Part shown: positions 39,601 through 53,300 of the stretch, one piece after another
How positions within the stretch are numbered: the first letter of the stretch is position 1
Layout: every line of letters starts with the position of its first letter
The notes under the pieces: model-generated
What the model was told of the DNA's origin: nothing
Database searches by the model: none
The model's input: the letters and a program-made list of their open reading frames with translations, nothing else
Translations under genes and position numbers: made by a program
Source of the DNA: Sweltsa coloradensis
Lineage: Eukaryota > Arthropoda > Insecta > Plecoptera > Chloroperlidae
Assembly (NCBI GenBank): GCA_024449915.1
Contig: JAMZAV010000008.1
Span: forward strand, 806,001-870,000
Direction of reading: 5' to 3'
DNA length: 64,000 bases

Positions 39601-42600
39601 TCAGACTAAGCTTCATATATAGCCCTTGGATTTGTTATTTCAACCAAATTCACACTCTATAAGTAGTAGACATTGAGGTTGTCTATGGGAAGATTTTATT
39701 TTACAAAACCTATAACCTAGGTGCCCGCTATAGGGCGCTGTACACTCGGGTAGCGTAAAAGAGCCAAGTTTTTTGCGTTTTCAAGGTGTTTCCCAGCCGC
39801 TATGAAACGTGAAATGAACTTTAAATATGTCATAATCAGAGCTATTTAGGTACTTGACAACCCATGACAATTTTGGTTGGGTTGCGATCATTCCTTCTGT
39901 GTTAAAAATGGGATGAAAAATTCTCAAAATCGCTTTCCGTAACCAAACAGATGGGTTTACAACATTAAAATTTTACATGGACATTAACGTTTTAGTTATA
40001 ATATAGTGAGTGCCTTGTGAAAGAAAAAGAAAAAATAAACAAATAAATAATATCAACAAAATTAAAAATTGGCATGGGTTGCCAGGTAGGCCTACCTAAA
40101 TAGCTCTGATTATAACGTATTTAAAGTTCATTTCACGTTTCATGGCGGCTGGGAAACACCTTGAAAATGCAAAAAAACATGGCCTTTTTACGATGTACCC
40201 GAGTGTGCAGCGCCCTATAGCGGGCACCTAGGTTAGCCTACAGGTATTTTTAAGTAAAATCTTCCCGTGGATAACCTCAATGCCTACTACTTAAAGTGTG
40301 AATTTGGTTGAAATAACAAACCCAAGGGCTATATGAAGCTTAGTCTGAGATTTTGTTGAATATATTTAAGGAAATCCATGAGAAAAACCTTCAGTAAGAA
40401 TTTTAAAGTGTGGGTTTTGATCCAGGTACGTCCCAAAATAAAGTCTCAATGCGTAGTACGTGAGAAACCTCTATCGGTGAATTATATTATTACGTAACAT
40501 GATTTTTGTGCGCTTTAACGTAACAGATTTTTGACTACATACTCGTAGGTCCTACATATTATAATAATAACCTTTTTCAGTTTTTCTGCCTTGATTTGAC
40601 TCATGGCTTATCAAGTGTGACCTATTTACTAATTATTAACAACAATGTGACCATGATTAAACATTAATGTGCCAAAAGAAAAACAATTACCAAATATTAT
40701 TGAAAAAATGCAAAATTTGACCTTCATTGACCGCTGCAGACCACAAAATTAATTTTAAAGTATTAAAATATTTTTTATTTGAAAGACTCTTAAATAAGCT
40801 TTGATTAAATACCATGGTTACTAGGTTTCAAAATTACAATTTTTGTAAATAAAATGTTATTAAATTTGTAATTTAGGATATGATTAGACCCACCAACACT
40901 ATAGGGATTTTAGTGGATTCTCTATGGGTTGTTATTTATTAAGTTTTTTTTCCTGAATCCAATGACACCAAATTTGCTTTTGTTGCAATGTGTCCTAGGT
41001 TTGGCCTCAAATTTGTGGATAGACCCCGGACTATACTTATAAAATCATAATAGAACAATATTTGGTAGGCCTACATATCCTGAAATTTTATTTAAGCCTT
41101 TTCTTAATCTCAAAATATTAAAAAAAAGCTTGTCATATTTTTTGTTTTCCAAATCCATTAGGGTAAATCGCATTCTCTAACCCATATTATTAAGAGGGTA
41201 CGCTGAGCTTGGCCCAACTCAAATGTGCGCAAACAGGTGTTGATGATTTCTGCTGAACGGTTGGTAATATCATTACCAAATTTTGAATGGATGTTAATAA
41301 AGTACTTTTATATTGATATCCGTAATTGGTTGCACAAAATAAGCCTTAAAGATCCATTGTGAGACTAAAGTCCAAAACGTGAAAAAATGGGAAATCCAAA
41401 ACATGGATTACAATTCTGGAAATTCCCACCAAACCGTTTATCTTAGGATAAAACCAAAACCAAATTGACCTGCGCGTTCACATGGATTTATACTTTGTTA
41501 TCCATTATGCAAATTTGAGTTAAAAAAATCTGTACACTTGGAATAAATTCCCAAAGTTGACCAAAATTGAGTAAATTTTGGTGATTTCACTAAATTTTAA
41601 TTCAAAATCAATGAATTAATTTAGGAATACGCATAATGGATAACATAGATTTATTCTTTATAAACGTTAGTGTGAAATTTGATAATGGTGTTGTAAACCG
41701 TTTACCCGAAAAATCCAGAAAGCTGAGCGCTTAAACTCGCCTCCGTTCTAGCCTCAGCATACCCTCTTAACTCACCGGCTTACCCGCCGGTCGAATGGAC
41801 AGGCTGTTCATAATGCCCGCCGAATTACCTGGCCGGCGGATCAATAGCGTGAACAGTGCGCTACATTATCAGTTGTTATATGAGAATGGTTCATCCAATC
41901 GCCAAGAGATCACGCTCGATGTACTCTACGCACTTCGCTGCATCTAACGATATGTTTGGGTCGTATCTAGGTCAAGTTTGAGTGTTTCTATGCTTGAAGG
42001 AAAGATATGTTTGCATTCTTGGGTGGTATGGTGGCGCGCGGGCTATAGAGGCGACGGCAGTGTGCAATATTTTGCTTGTTATGACGATTATGAGGGGTAT
42101 GATATTTTAACATCAATACAAATTTGCAGGAGAGTTCATAACCTCTACACATTTATTTAGGCTATATTTCAGAATTTATTTAAGGGAAATCGGTTCATTT
42201 TTGTAGGAGCAGTAAACATTTCAACTGGAATGCGCTCCGCACCCCTTTTTTAAATGATAAATGGATTTTAAGGGTGGCACGCCGCGGTTTTTAAAGGTAA
42301 GCTGATGGGTTAAGCAGGAAAAATTGTCGTAATACAGTTACCTTTTGTTAATAAATATTTCACAAACTCAATACTAATGTTTAATACACATCAGTATCAC
42401 TAATGTATGAAATTTCAAATCTCACGTAGGCCTATGTGATATTGCTCACGTCACGGATATTGCTGCCATGGTTATGATCACAAAGTGAACTGTAAAGTTG
42501 TAGGGCAATAGTGAGTTAGCTAAACCATGAAAATTAACACTTAATGAATCAATAGGGAACCGTCATGTGACGTCATAGCTAGTAGTCACGTGGCCGCGAA

Positions 42601-45551
42601 TCGTACTGATGGACAAGGATCCTCATTTCGCAAGTTAACGCCTACAGAACGGCGCAACAAATATCACGCTCTAACTTTTATTCTATTCATTATTTGGACA
42701 AAACTTAAGAGGAATAATATTTAGCAAACATATCATTCCTTCTAATAGCGATAATTTCGATTTTTTTACACAGCCATTAGCTTGTGATAACAATATACAC
42801 ATTATTAATGTAAAATTATCAAGGACTATAAGTCTTCTCAACTTTAATTGACAAAAAACTACTTGTCGGATTTCGACAAGAATTCTTTCGGATATGCATA
42901 ACTATTTAGACAAGAAATAAATGAACTTTCTAGATAGAAAAAGTACTGAACAAAAATTTACAGCATAGCGTGCAGTTTTTCACGGCTCATCCGCACGTCA
43001 AAAGTGCGTATTTTAGACAAAAACACAATAGGCCTACCCTGCATATTACCCTATGCTGTAAATTTTTGTTCAGTGCACTTTCTATCAAGAAAGTTGATTT
43101 ATTTCTTGTCTAAACAGTTCGATGCACATTTTGAAACAGGTCTTGTCAAAATCCGATCACTAGATTTTTATCAATTGAAGTTGATTAATTTAATTTCATA
43201 AAAAAACAAGTAAAAGCCTTAAATTTTATTTTAATACGTATATCGGTATAACACGTTAACGGCTGTCTAAAAATTCAAAATAATCACTATTAGAAGGAAT
43301 GATGTTTGCTAAATATTATTCCTCTTAAGTTTTGTCCCAATAATGAATAGAATAAAAGTTGGAGCGTGATAAGTGTTGCGCCGTTCAGCAGGCGTCAATT
43401 TACGAAACGAGGGTTGCTTGTCCATCAGTTGGGCTCGAAGCAAAGAATACCCGGCATGCTCCTGGATGCGTGACGTAATTGCTAGTACCCTATACAATTC
43501 ATACAATACAAACAAATCTACCTGAATTTTAAGCAAAAGAGTACCAAGCATAACAGTTAAAATATTAGTATTACCTGAGTGATTTCAAATAGTCTTCTGC
43601 TTGGAATGGATCACAGCTTTCCTTCATTTCTGAAGCGTGGAGAGCTTCAAAGAGTAAGTGTAACTTTTCTGTTGTTACTTGTATTTTTGTTTTATGTTCT
43701 ATATTTGCTGGAGTAATACACAACATCTCTTTCGCACTCCAGCTCTTCCCCGATGTCACATTCCGTCCCAACGATGATGTCTTTGATTTTCCTTGATTTT
43801 GTTTGCTACTGATTTCACTCAATTCAGAGGCCAGGTGATGGAGATTATGGACAAAGCTTGGGGTAAATCTCAGAGTGTATAAAACACTGTTTAAAAAACA
43901 AGTGTTCCCAAGGTTCCCCAACGTAGCAATGGGTGGGTAGCTGTTTGGGTCACTCGATGGACTTTCATCGGTTGAACTTTTTCGGCCATCACCACTTCCA
44001 TAACCGTTCAACATCCTCTGTTTTGCTAAGAAAACAAACACAAGAGTTGGTAAGTGCACAATGGCAAGCACTTAAACATTTAAATAATAAGTAGGTCTGC
44101 CTATATCAGTGCAGTGACTTGGCTCACCGCTGCTAGCCTAGTGTATTTGGGTACGGTATGTAGTTCTTATCATATCAGGAATACAAAATATTTACATAGC
44201 CTACCTATAGATCCCTAGTGGTTCAAACAAAAGAATGCAGATAGGTCAAAATTGTTTTGCCAACATAACAACTTCGTCAACTCTATTCACGCTAGCTCGG
44301 CATAGATCTAGAACACGGAGAAACTCCGTGATCGAGCACAAATAATTTTTTATTGTGTTGGTAAAAGATATTTATGTTTCAAACACAAAGGAAACATTCC
44401 TTTTACCACGCATTCATACTACCCCCACCCACCACAAAAAGTACAAAAAGTATAATTACAGCTACCTAAAACTTTACTGATTGGCCTAAGATTTTACCAT
44501 TTTACCAACATAAAGCCAATAAATCCAAACTTTGATGGCCCCAAACAAAATGCTTGTAACTTATAGATCAATAGATAAGTTAAATTAACAATTAGTTATA
44601 TCTCAATAACTCATCGGAAGTTTGTAATTAAATTTAAATATGTAGAAGAATGGTGCAAAATTATATAGTGAAAGTAATGAAATAATGGGAAATATTTCGC
44701 ATCTTCACAATTTTTTTAATTACAAAATTGGACGTTAACTTTGCTTTGGGTCCCAGGGCTGTCAAAAGTGTAAAAATGTATTAGAAAAAATGTGGAATTT
44801 TGTGGATTAGTAAAAAAATGGTGCAAGTGAGATTGGGATCAATGAAAATAATTGTCTACTCTTGCAAAGAAACGTCGTTTGTAAAAAATCGGACGGTAAC
44901 TTTGGACCCCAAGGCTCATTCTTTTTATTTTAGGTTCCACTGCATTGTCAAAAAATAATTATCTTGAACAAGAAGTCTTAGTTTACTTACTGTTTCCTAG
45001 CAACAAACACATTGATATGAATTGTCGATAGTTTCCAACACCTGCTTTCTATACCCATTGTAGATGGGTATTGTTCGGTTGATTTAATTACATTTTGATT
45101 ACGCTTATGAAAACTATAATTTTGATGCCTTACAGTTAGCTTAGGCCTAATTAACTATTTTTTTTTAAATTTTGTTTATCACTATTCACTACCTACTAAT
45201 TTCATTTCATTTCATCATACATCATAAAATATGACTGATTTTGTCATTTTACAAAAATATACATTCAATTTATGGTTATCACAATTAATTACAAATCATT
45301 CCAAAAAATCAGACACTTTATAAAATGCACTATCCAATAGATATTCCTTAAAAATTGACTTAAAATGATGAAATGAGTCAATTTTCTTAATATCAGTCGG
45401 AACCTTATTGTACAATCTTTCACTTTTAATCTTTGATCTTCGTTTAAAAACATCTAAATTATATTTCACTGTATGAACATCTTTCTGTCGTCTGGTATTA
45501 TACGAATGAATTTCATCATTCAAAGTAAAATTACTGTGGTGTTTTCTCACC

Positions 45552-45595
<44 letters not shown>

Positions 45596-48500
45596 GCAAT
45601 ATGTCATTGCTCTACCCGCTTCTTAACAAAAACAGCAAGCTCTACAAAACAAATAAACACCTTCTTTACACCATGGTCATCCGTCCAATACTATTGTACG
45701 CATCACCAGTGTGGAGTTCTATGCAAAACAAACTTTAAGAAAATGCAAGTCATGCAAAACAAGTGCATCCCTATGATTGGGAACATACCCAAGTTTCAGG
45801 GTGGCTGTGGTATTCTTACTAACCTGTAACCCTAAAAATCACTTCTGTGTTTTAATTTGAATTTGTAAGCATTCAAAGGTTTTCAGATAGTGATTTTGCC
45901 GCAATAAGGCTATTTAGAGTTTCAGTGTGTGCGGTGAGCAAATACATTTCATTTAATTTAATATCTTTATAGGAATTTAAACATATTTAGATTTGTGTTA
46001 ACGTCTTCATCATTGTGTACCTTGACGACAAGTTTTAGGCTTAAATACTCATTAAATAATCATATTTATTTAGTAATTTTTGAGTTCGTTGACATTAAAA
46101 TCCTTCTCTTATTTTGAAGTATCATTGTGAAGCCAAATTTGTATCATAAAGTATTTTTTTTATGAAGTAAATATTTAAAAAAGGATTTGACTTTTGATTT
46201 TCTGTCAAAAAATCAATTGGAACGTTCGCTTGTTATATAAACAAACTTCAAAATATTATTGTTTACTTTTCTGACAGCAGAATTAGGCCTATAGGGAATT
46301 TGATTTATATTCTTTCGATTATAACATTACAATTTCTTTCATTCATAATGGCTAAACCAGTAGTTAAACGTTGTACCGTATGTAATTTGAAAAAGAACAA
46401 TAAAACTAAACGCCTAGAGTTGCTCGGTATGTGAAGATATTTTCCATCGGTATGTATAAATATGAAGCAAATGAAACATTCGATTCAATACTTGGGACCA
46501 TGGGAATGTAATAAGTGTATAATCAGTTATAATAGCAGCAAGTGCCTTCAATGTGGCGTTCAAGATGTCTATGAACTGAAGAATCGAACAAGAAGAGTTT
46601 CGCCGAGATGGTATTGTATGAATTGTTTATTTCCCCCTCTAAGTGTACATGAAATTTACATGACAAATCTTTTTAATCATGATGTCGATAAAGAGCCTCA
46701 AAGTATGAATGATGATGTTGCTAAAGGTTTAGCTATATTGCCAAAAGGAATGAAGCTTGGACATCTCAATATACGTAAGTTGGATAAGTATATAGATCAG
46801 TTGAGAGTTATTCTTGACACATATAATTTTGATATATTTGCTTGCTGTGAAACATATCTAGATGAGTCTGTTCCAGACGGTTTTATTTCTGTTGACAATT
46901 ATAAAATGCTAAGATTTGATCGTGAAAGGGTAGAGGGAGGGTTAGTTATTTATATTGCTGAGAAGTTCATGTCTAGTGTAATTGAGTGTAAAGTTAAATT
47001 TCCGATAGATGTTGAGTTGCAGTCAGTTAAATTCTGGCTTCCGAATGTAAAGCCAATGATTTTTACAGCAGTTTATAAAGCTCCACACGTAAAGTTAGAA
47101 TAATTTTCAGATTGTTTTTGATAGTTTAGTAAATAATTTAAAATTGGAACTAATGATTGTTTTTTCTAGGTGATTTCAACATTGATTTGAGCAAGAAGAC
47201 ATTACCAGTAAATAATTTCAAATTTCTCACTAGATCACATGGATTGGTACAATTGATAAAGTCTGTTACTAGGGTTAATAATAGGTCAGCTACTTTAATT
47301 GATCATGTTTATGCAAATCACAATGAAAATATTATTCAGTCAGGTATTATAAGTGTAGGATTAAGTAATCATGAATTAATTTATTGTGTTCGTAAGATTA
47401 ATAAGCAAAAATTTCTTCCTAAATTTGTAAATACTAGAAATTATAAGAATGTTGATTGGAAGCAAGTAGATGAAGATATCTTAAGTGGTCCCATTAACCA
47501 AATTGGTATGGCGGTAAGTGCAGATGATAAATTAGAAATGTTTGTTAAAGTAGTCGTAGAACCTCTAAATGAGCATGCACACCCCTTGAAATTAAGAGTT
47601 AAAGGTAAGCCAGCCCCATGGTTAACAGCAGAGATTAGGAAATCCATGCATAGGAGAGACCACTTGCGCAAAGAATTCAGAATTTTTAGAAGGCATTCAA
47701 CGTGGGAGGAATACAAGAAAGTTAGAAATAAGGTAAATAATCAGATTTGTTTTTCTAAGTGTGAGCATTTTAAGTCTTCTTTTGATAATGATATTTCTTC
47801 AAAATCTTTATGGTCAGTTTATAATAAGTTGACAGGTAACAAAGAGAAAAAAGAGTGTAGCATAGCCTCATTGACAGAGAATGGGGTATCCTACACGTCT
47901 AATCCAGACATTTGCTGTTTGTTACAAAAAAGTTTTGTTGTGAACGATGTAGATTTTTCCAGTGAAATTGGTAAGTTTAAAGATTTAAATAGAAGAGAAG
48001 CAGAGGATCTCCCACATACAAATGTAACTAATGAAGAAGTCATTTGAGCAATTAAACGCCTTAAAATTAGAAGCTCCGCAACAATTCAAGAGATTCCATG
48101 CATAGTATTTAAGAAATGCGCATCAATAGTCGGATTATTAGCGTATCTAATTTCCCATTTCTTTCTTGTAGGTGATTTCCCAACACAAATGAAATTGGCA
48201 AGGGTAACGCCTATTTATAAGGGTAAAGGTAAAAAGAGTGATAGGAATTCTTATCGACCTATATCAACTCTTCCAATTATAGGGAAAATTATTGAAAATA
48301 TTTTACACAAGATCTGAAGGTTTAAGATTACATGAAGTGGATGCATCTGAAGGTTTAAGTGCAAACCAGCATGGTTTCAGGAAAGGCAGGTCAACGCAAA
48401 GTGCCCTTCTAGCATTTACAGATTTTATCTATAAAGGGATTGATAAACGTAATGGTAAGGTTGGAGCTGTCTTTGTTGATCTTAGGAAAGCATTTGATTC

Positions 48501-50348
48501 AGTACCTTTTTTACCTCTTTTAATAAAATTAAAAACCAGGTATAACATAAGTCCTTATTTGTTGTCAATTTTGTCGGATTATTTTTTAAAAAGAAAAATG
48601 TTTATAAATTTTGCAAAATATAGTTCAAAAGTATTCAATATATTTTGTGGAGTACCCCAAGGATCAATATTAGGACCCCTATTATTTATTCTTTATATAG
48701 ATGATATATCTACTATAATGGGAGGAATCAATTATATCTTATATGCTGATGACTTGGTCTTTTATTTAGAAGGTGTGGATGTCGAAGAGATCGTAAGACG
48801 TCTTCAAGAAGTTCTAAAGAGGATGGATGATTGGTTTAAAACTCAGGAACTTGATATTAATTATAGCAAAACAAATTTTATGATTTTTCATAAGGCTAAT
48901 GATAGAAGCATGAATGATATTCATTTGACGTTGAATTGTAATGGTAAGTTAATTTCTAGAGTGTATGAATTTAAATATCTTGGAGTTTTCTTAGATTGTA
49001 ATTTAAATTTTCGAAACATTATGAATATGTGTGTAATAAAGTATCATCAGCAATTGGAATTATAAGTAGAATGAAGAGGTTTGTAACTGAGAGAATGTTG
49101 AGGTTACTTGTAGATTCTTATATTCACTCTGTTATTGATTATTGCTTAGTGGTTTGGGCAGTAAGACCTTCTACTGAGTATGTTGTACTCCAGAAGAGAA
49201 TTGACCATCTGTTTGATTCATTTCCCTTGAGCCAAGATTTGCAGTCTGATTGTTTCACGATTGAGGAAAGGATGAAGTATAGCGTGCTGGTAAATACATA
49301 CAAAGTATTGAAAGATATGTTTTTAGGTATTCTACCCAATATTTTTAAAATTGTTGATCGTGATAGAAATTCTACTTTAATAAACTCATTGGAAGTTCAT
49401 AGATTAAATTCTGAAGCATTTAGAAAGTCATTTATATACAGAGGCGTATCCTATTGGAATTCAATTTCTTATGATATTAGAAGCCAGTTTACTGATCTAG
49501 GAATTGTACAATTTAAAAGTAAAATTGAAGCAATGATAATGAATAAAAGAGCAAAGAATTGATTTTTTACTATTTATTTGTAGGTTATTGTCTGTGTATT
49601 TGTGTAATGTTAATTTACCTTCATAAGTTCTTATTAATGATTTTGCTTTTCTCTTTGTTTGTTCATTATTGCTTTGATTATGATATAATCAATGTATTTT
49701 CAATTATATTTTTCTGCCTAGATTGTCTGGTTACCGCCCACTGATGGAGCTTGCAACTTGAGTTAGGTGTCCTGTATCATTGCTGTGATCAGTTTTTGAC
49801 ATGAACAATTTTAAATAATTATATATCTGATATAATTATATATTAGAGTCAAGATTTTTTTGGACTAAACTGTTATCAAGATTTGAACACAAAAATGAAG
49901 ATTGAACACAAGAATAAAGATTTCGCGTTCGGTGGTTTCTTCCGCGAAAGTTTGTTGATTATACTCCCTGATTTGCTGTTCCTGATTTTTGGCAAACCTC
50001 ATATTCGTTTGAGTGGGATCGTCTAATAAATCAGTTTTTTTCGTTTCGTTTTTGTTTTTTTTTCTTTCTTTGTCTTTTTCTTTCTTTTTTCCTTTTGTTT
50101 TTTTTTCCTTTCTTTTTTTTTCTTTTCATTCTACAACCTTTTTTATATTTGATTCATTCATAAAATGCATATAATATATTGTTTTTATTTGTTACCAAAA
50201 TCGTTGTGTTTAAATGCATTGTTGTTGTAATGCTACTATTTCAAATATTTATGAAAATGTAGTTTATTGTTGTTTCTGCATCTATGTAATTAGATTTATG
50301 TAGTTGTCCTCCTTTGTAAATCAGTTTTTATAACTGAATAGGATAGAC

Positions 50349-50381
<33 letters not shown>

Positions 50382-53300
50382 AATAAACACATATTATACC
50401 AGTGATCCACAATATTCTCAAACTCCCTACAATCTTTGACTTTGTATTCAGTATTCACACTCACGGACAAATTCTACCAATCTTGCGATAAAAATACTAT
50501 TAACAGTCTGATTCAGTGCCTAGGACAATATGCCTACACTATTCTTTCTCTACCATTTAAGCGATATAAGCACAGACTTCCTAAACATATGCTCCTAATA
50601 TAACTTTCGCCTCCTGGCATTCTTCAATCTAACTAATCTATATTATTTTATAACCATACTTATGCCAAGTGCATCACGTCTGTAGGGTTGTTTATTAATT
50701 CCCCCCCCCCTCCCCCCCCTCCGAATTAACTATCTTAATCAAGAAATTATATATCATATGTGTTAACCCCACAATTACTCAGGTAGGAAGTTATGAACAT
50801 CTTCTCTTTCCGTTCCAATCCACTCCTACCCAACAGCGCCACTGGTGTGTCTTGTAAATAACTGTATATATAGCTGTATAGACCTAAGTTAGTTAACTCT
50901 TCGCTCTCGTCGAGTGAGCAAGGCCCTGTTTAGCCGAAACAGTTTCGATGTTTGTGTGTATTATGTTTATTTTTACTTGTGTCTTTCTTCTACGAGATTC
51001 CTGCAGTCACTGACCAGGTAAGCTGTTGGGCTTCCTATCCACACCCCTACTTAACGTTTTTTGTTCCAGTAATTCCTGTTTATAAAACTATTGTTATTTC
51101 ACCACGCTATGTAATTATCATATCTCAATAAAGTTATTATTATTACACTTTTTTGATACCAACTTCCCTCTCTCTCTTTACTCAACCTCCAAGCCTCGAT
51201 TCATTGAAGCAGAATAATTATTGGAATTGGTTTACCTTGCACATCCTTCCCACCATGCAAAAATACTGTTATTCTTAAAAATACCTCTCTCCCCTTGTCT
51301 GGGTTGAATTTATATTATAATCTTTTACCATAACAAGACTAAAGACAGGCATTTGACAAAGCGGAAAAATCTCCGAACCTATTATAAACATTTGAAACAA
51401 AATATGTCTTATACTGGGAATCGTGTTATTACCCGAAATGATTCGACGAGGGTCTGGTGATAGACTTGCCCCTATGCCGATAGGGAAGCTAAGGCTAGTT
51501 TCTGTCGCGAGTAGGATGGGAGTGCATGTGCGTAGGGGAGAGGGGGGTACATGTAAACAAGGGGCACATGTAAACAAGCCCAATAAAAGCATTTGAATGG
51601 TTTAAAAAATCTGCAAAAAATCTGTTAAAAGTGTTGTTTTTACTGCACTTCTACTACCTTGTAAGATTCAGTTGATTCTAATGACTCTACTCTGCAGCAT
51701 CCACCATTTTGTATTTTTGGGTTCAACAAGTAAATATTTCAACTTATGCCTTATTATTAATATTATCTATAATAATCATGCATTCAGGTTGAAACTTGAT
51801 GAAATAAGTTCATTCACTTTCTTGCTACATTATGCACAACTTGGCTGCAAAATCTAAATAAATTATATTTGATAAAATCTTGATTTGGAAAAAAATGAGG
51901 TTAGGGGCACATGTAAACAGACATGTTTGGAGCACATGTAAACACTTGCTATCACATACTACATAAGCATTTTAAAAGTAACCATAACTATTATTACTTC
52001 TTACCAATAGGTAGAGTTTAAGGACAAGGTCTAGACCCAGAAGGGTTCTTTCAAAGTGTTCGGGACCTAACCTAGATAAAACCTGAACCCACCCTGCTGC
52101 TGCTTACCAGCACTGCTCGAGCAGCGTCTAATTTTGTCATTTCCAGTAGATCTGAGTGAATGTAACATTAAGTTAAGTTAATCTTATTAAATGAAACACA
52201 CTTAATTGTCATTCAAAAAGGTTATACAATTGACATCAGCACAGTTTGTTTACATGTGCGGTTTACATGTGCCCCGCCCTGGGGCACTAGCCGTACGTAG
52301 TTCTCAATCCGGCATCCTGCACTTATTCAAAATAAATATACATACTTTTAAAATTTCTAAATAGGCTTCTTTAATATATAACAAAAAGATGAACCGTGTG
52401 CAACAAGTGAAAGAAGTTTTGCCCGTGGTAGTGTTGATAGTGATGGTGATTATCGTGGGAGTCAGGACTGGGTAATTTTAACGACGCGTCGCAAATAATA
52501 TTCGACACGTCGCGTCGCAAATATGCGTAGAATATGTCAAATATGTAGAATATGTAGAAAATTTGCGTCGAAAATTAAATAAGGAATATTATTATATATA
52601 ATTCAAATTCCAGCCTTATATTCATCAACCCTAAAAACAAATGAACTCAACATTATATTTTGAACATGTAAGCAAGTGTTTGTACTTATTACAAGGTGAG
52701 CTGATGAATCAATAATTCATCGTCATAAAGAACTTGAAGCAAAGAAAATCGGCATCTTCACAAGATACGAAGGTCACCTGCTTCCCCGATCATAAATATA
52801 TATGGACAAAGCCAAAAGCCTCCCCAGATAATTCTTCCTCGCGTTTCATTAACCAAAGTCATCCCTTATTCTAAACTTCTTTAATAGTAACATTTCTAGT
52901 TATAATTTACATATTGCCAATGTAGGAGGCTAAGGTAGCCAAACTAGATAAGCACAATGAAAAATTAAAAAATCACACTGATTTAGCTCAAAGTAACAAT
53001 ACACCATTGACCTACCTAAGCTGTACCTCCCAGTAATTTTTGACGTGTCATTAATGTCATAAAGTGTAATTTACGACGTGTATATTCGACGCGTACAATT
53101 CTAGGTATAATACCTGTTTTCGACGTTGAGTATTATACCTACCCAACCCTGGTGGGAGTACCGGTTGGCTCCAGAATAAACAGTCACTGTATTAGATTAG
53201 GCCTTGTTCTAGACATGACTGCGTAGTTTAAAGATTTGGAGTGCAGCAAAAAAATCAGAATTATTGTTAAATAAAGGTAAGAATTTGTATGTACCGACAA

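Larger units (their letters stand above)
45791..50385 (+). mobile_element. Nearly full-length APE-type LINE, inactivated
   Basis: About 4.6 kb: a 5' region (45791-46347), one long coding region broken into pieces (46348-49562), a 3' region with a pyrimidine-rich tract (50037-50140), and a terminal (TAAA)n run (50354-50383). Domains in order: PHD-like zinc finger, APE-type endonuclease, reverse transcriptase. The layout suits the CR1/Jockey group; the exact clade is not determined. Boundaries are inferred from the interrupted Jockey frame on both sides, so they are good to roughly 10-20 bp; no target duplication could be read. A decayed sibling is at 6335-6895. Confidence 0.9.

Noticed and set aside
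45473..45829. Open frame with a His-Thr run
   Set aside because: The run is the (AC)n microsatellite joined by chance to a Jockey fragment.
47441..47716. Minus-strand open frame in the LINE
   Set aside because: Shadow of the endonuclease-RT linker coding strand.
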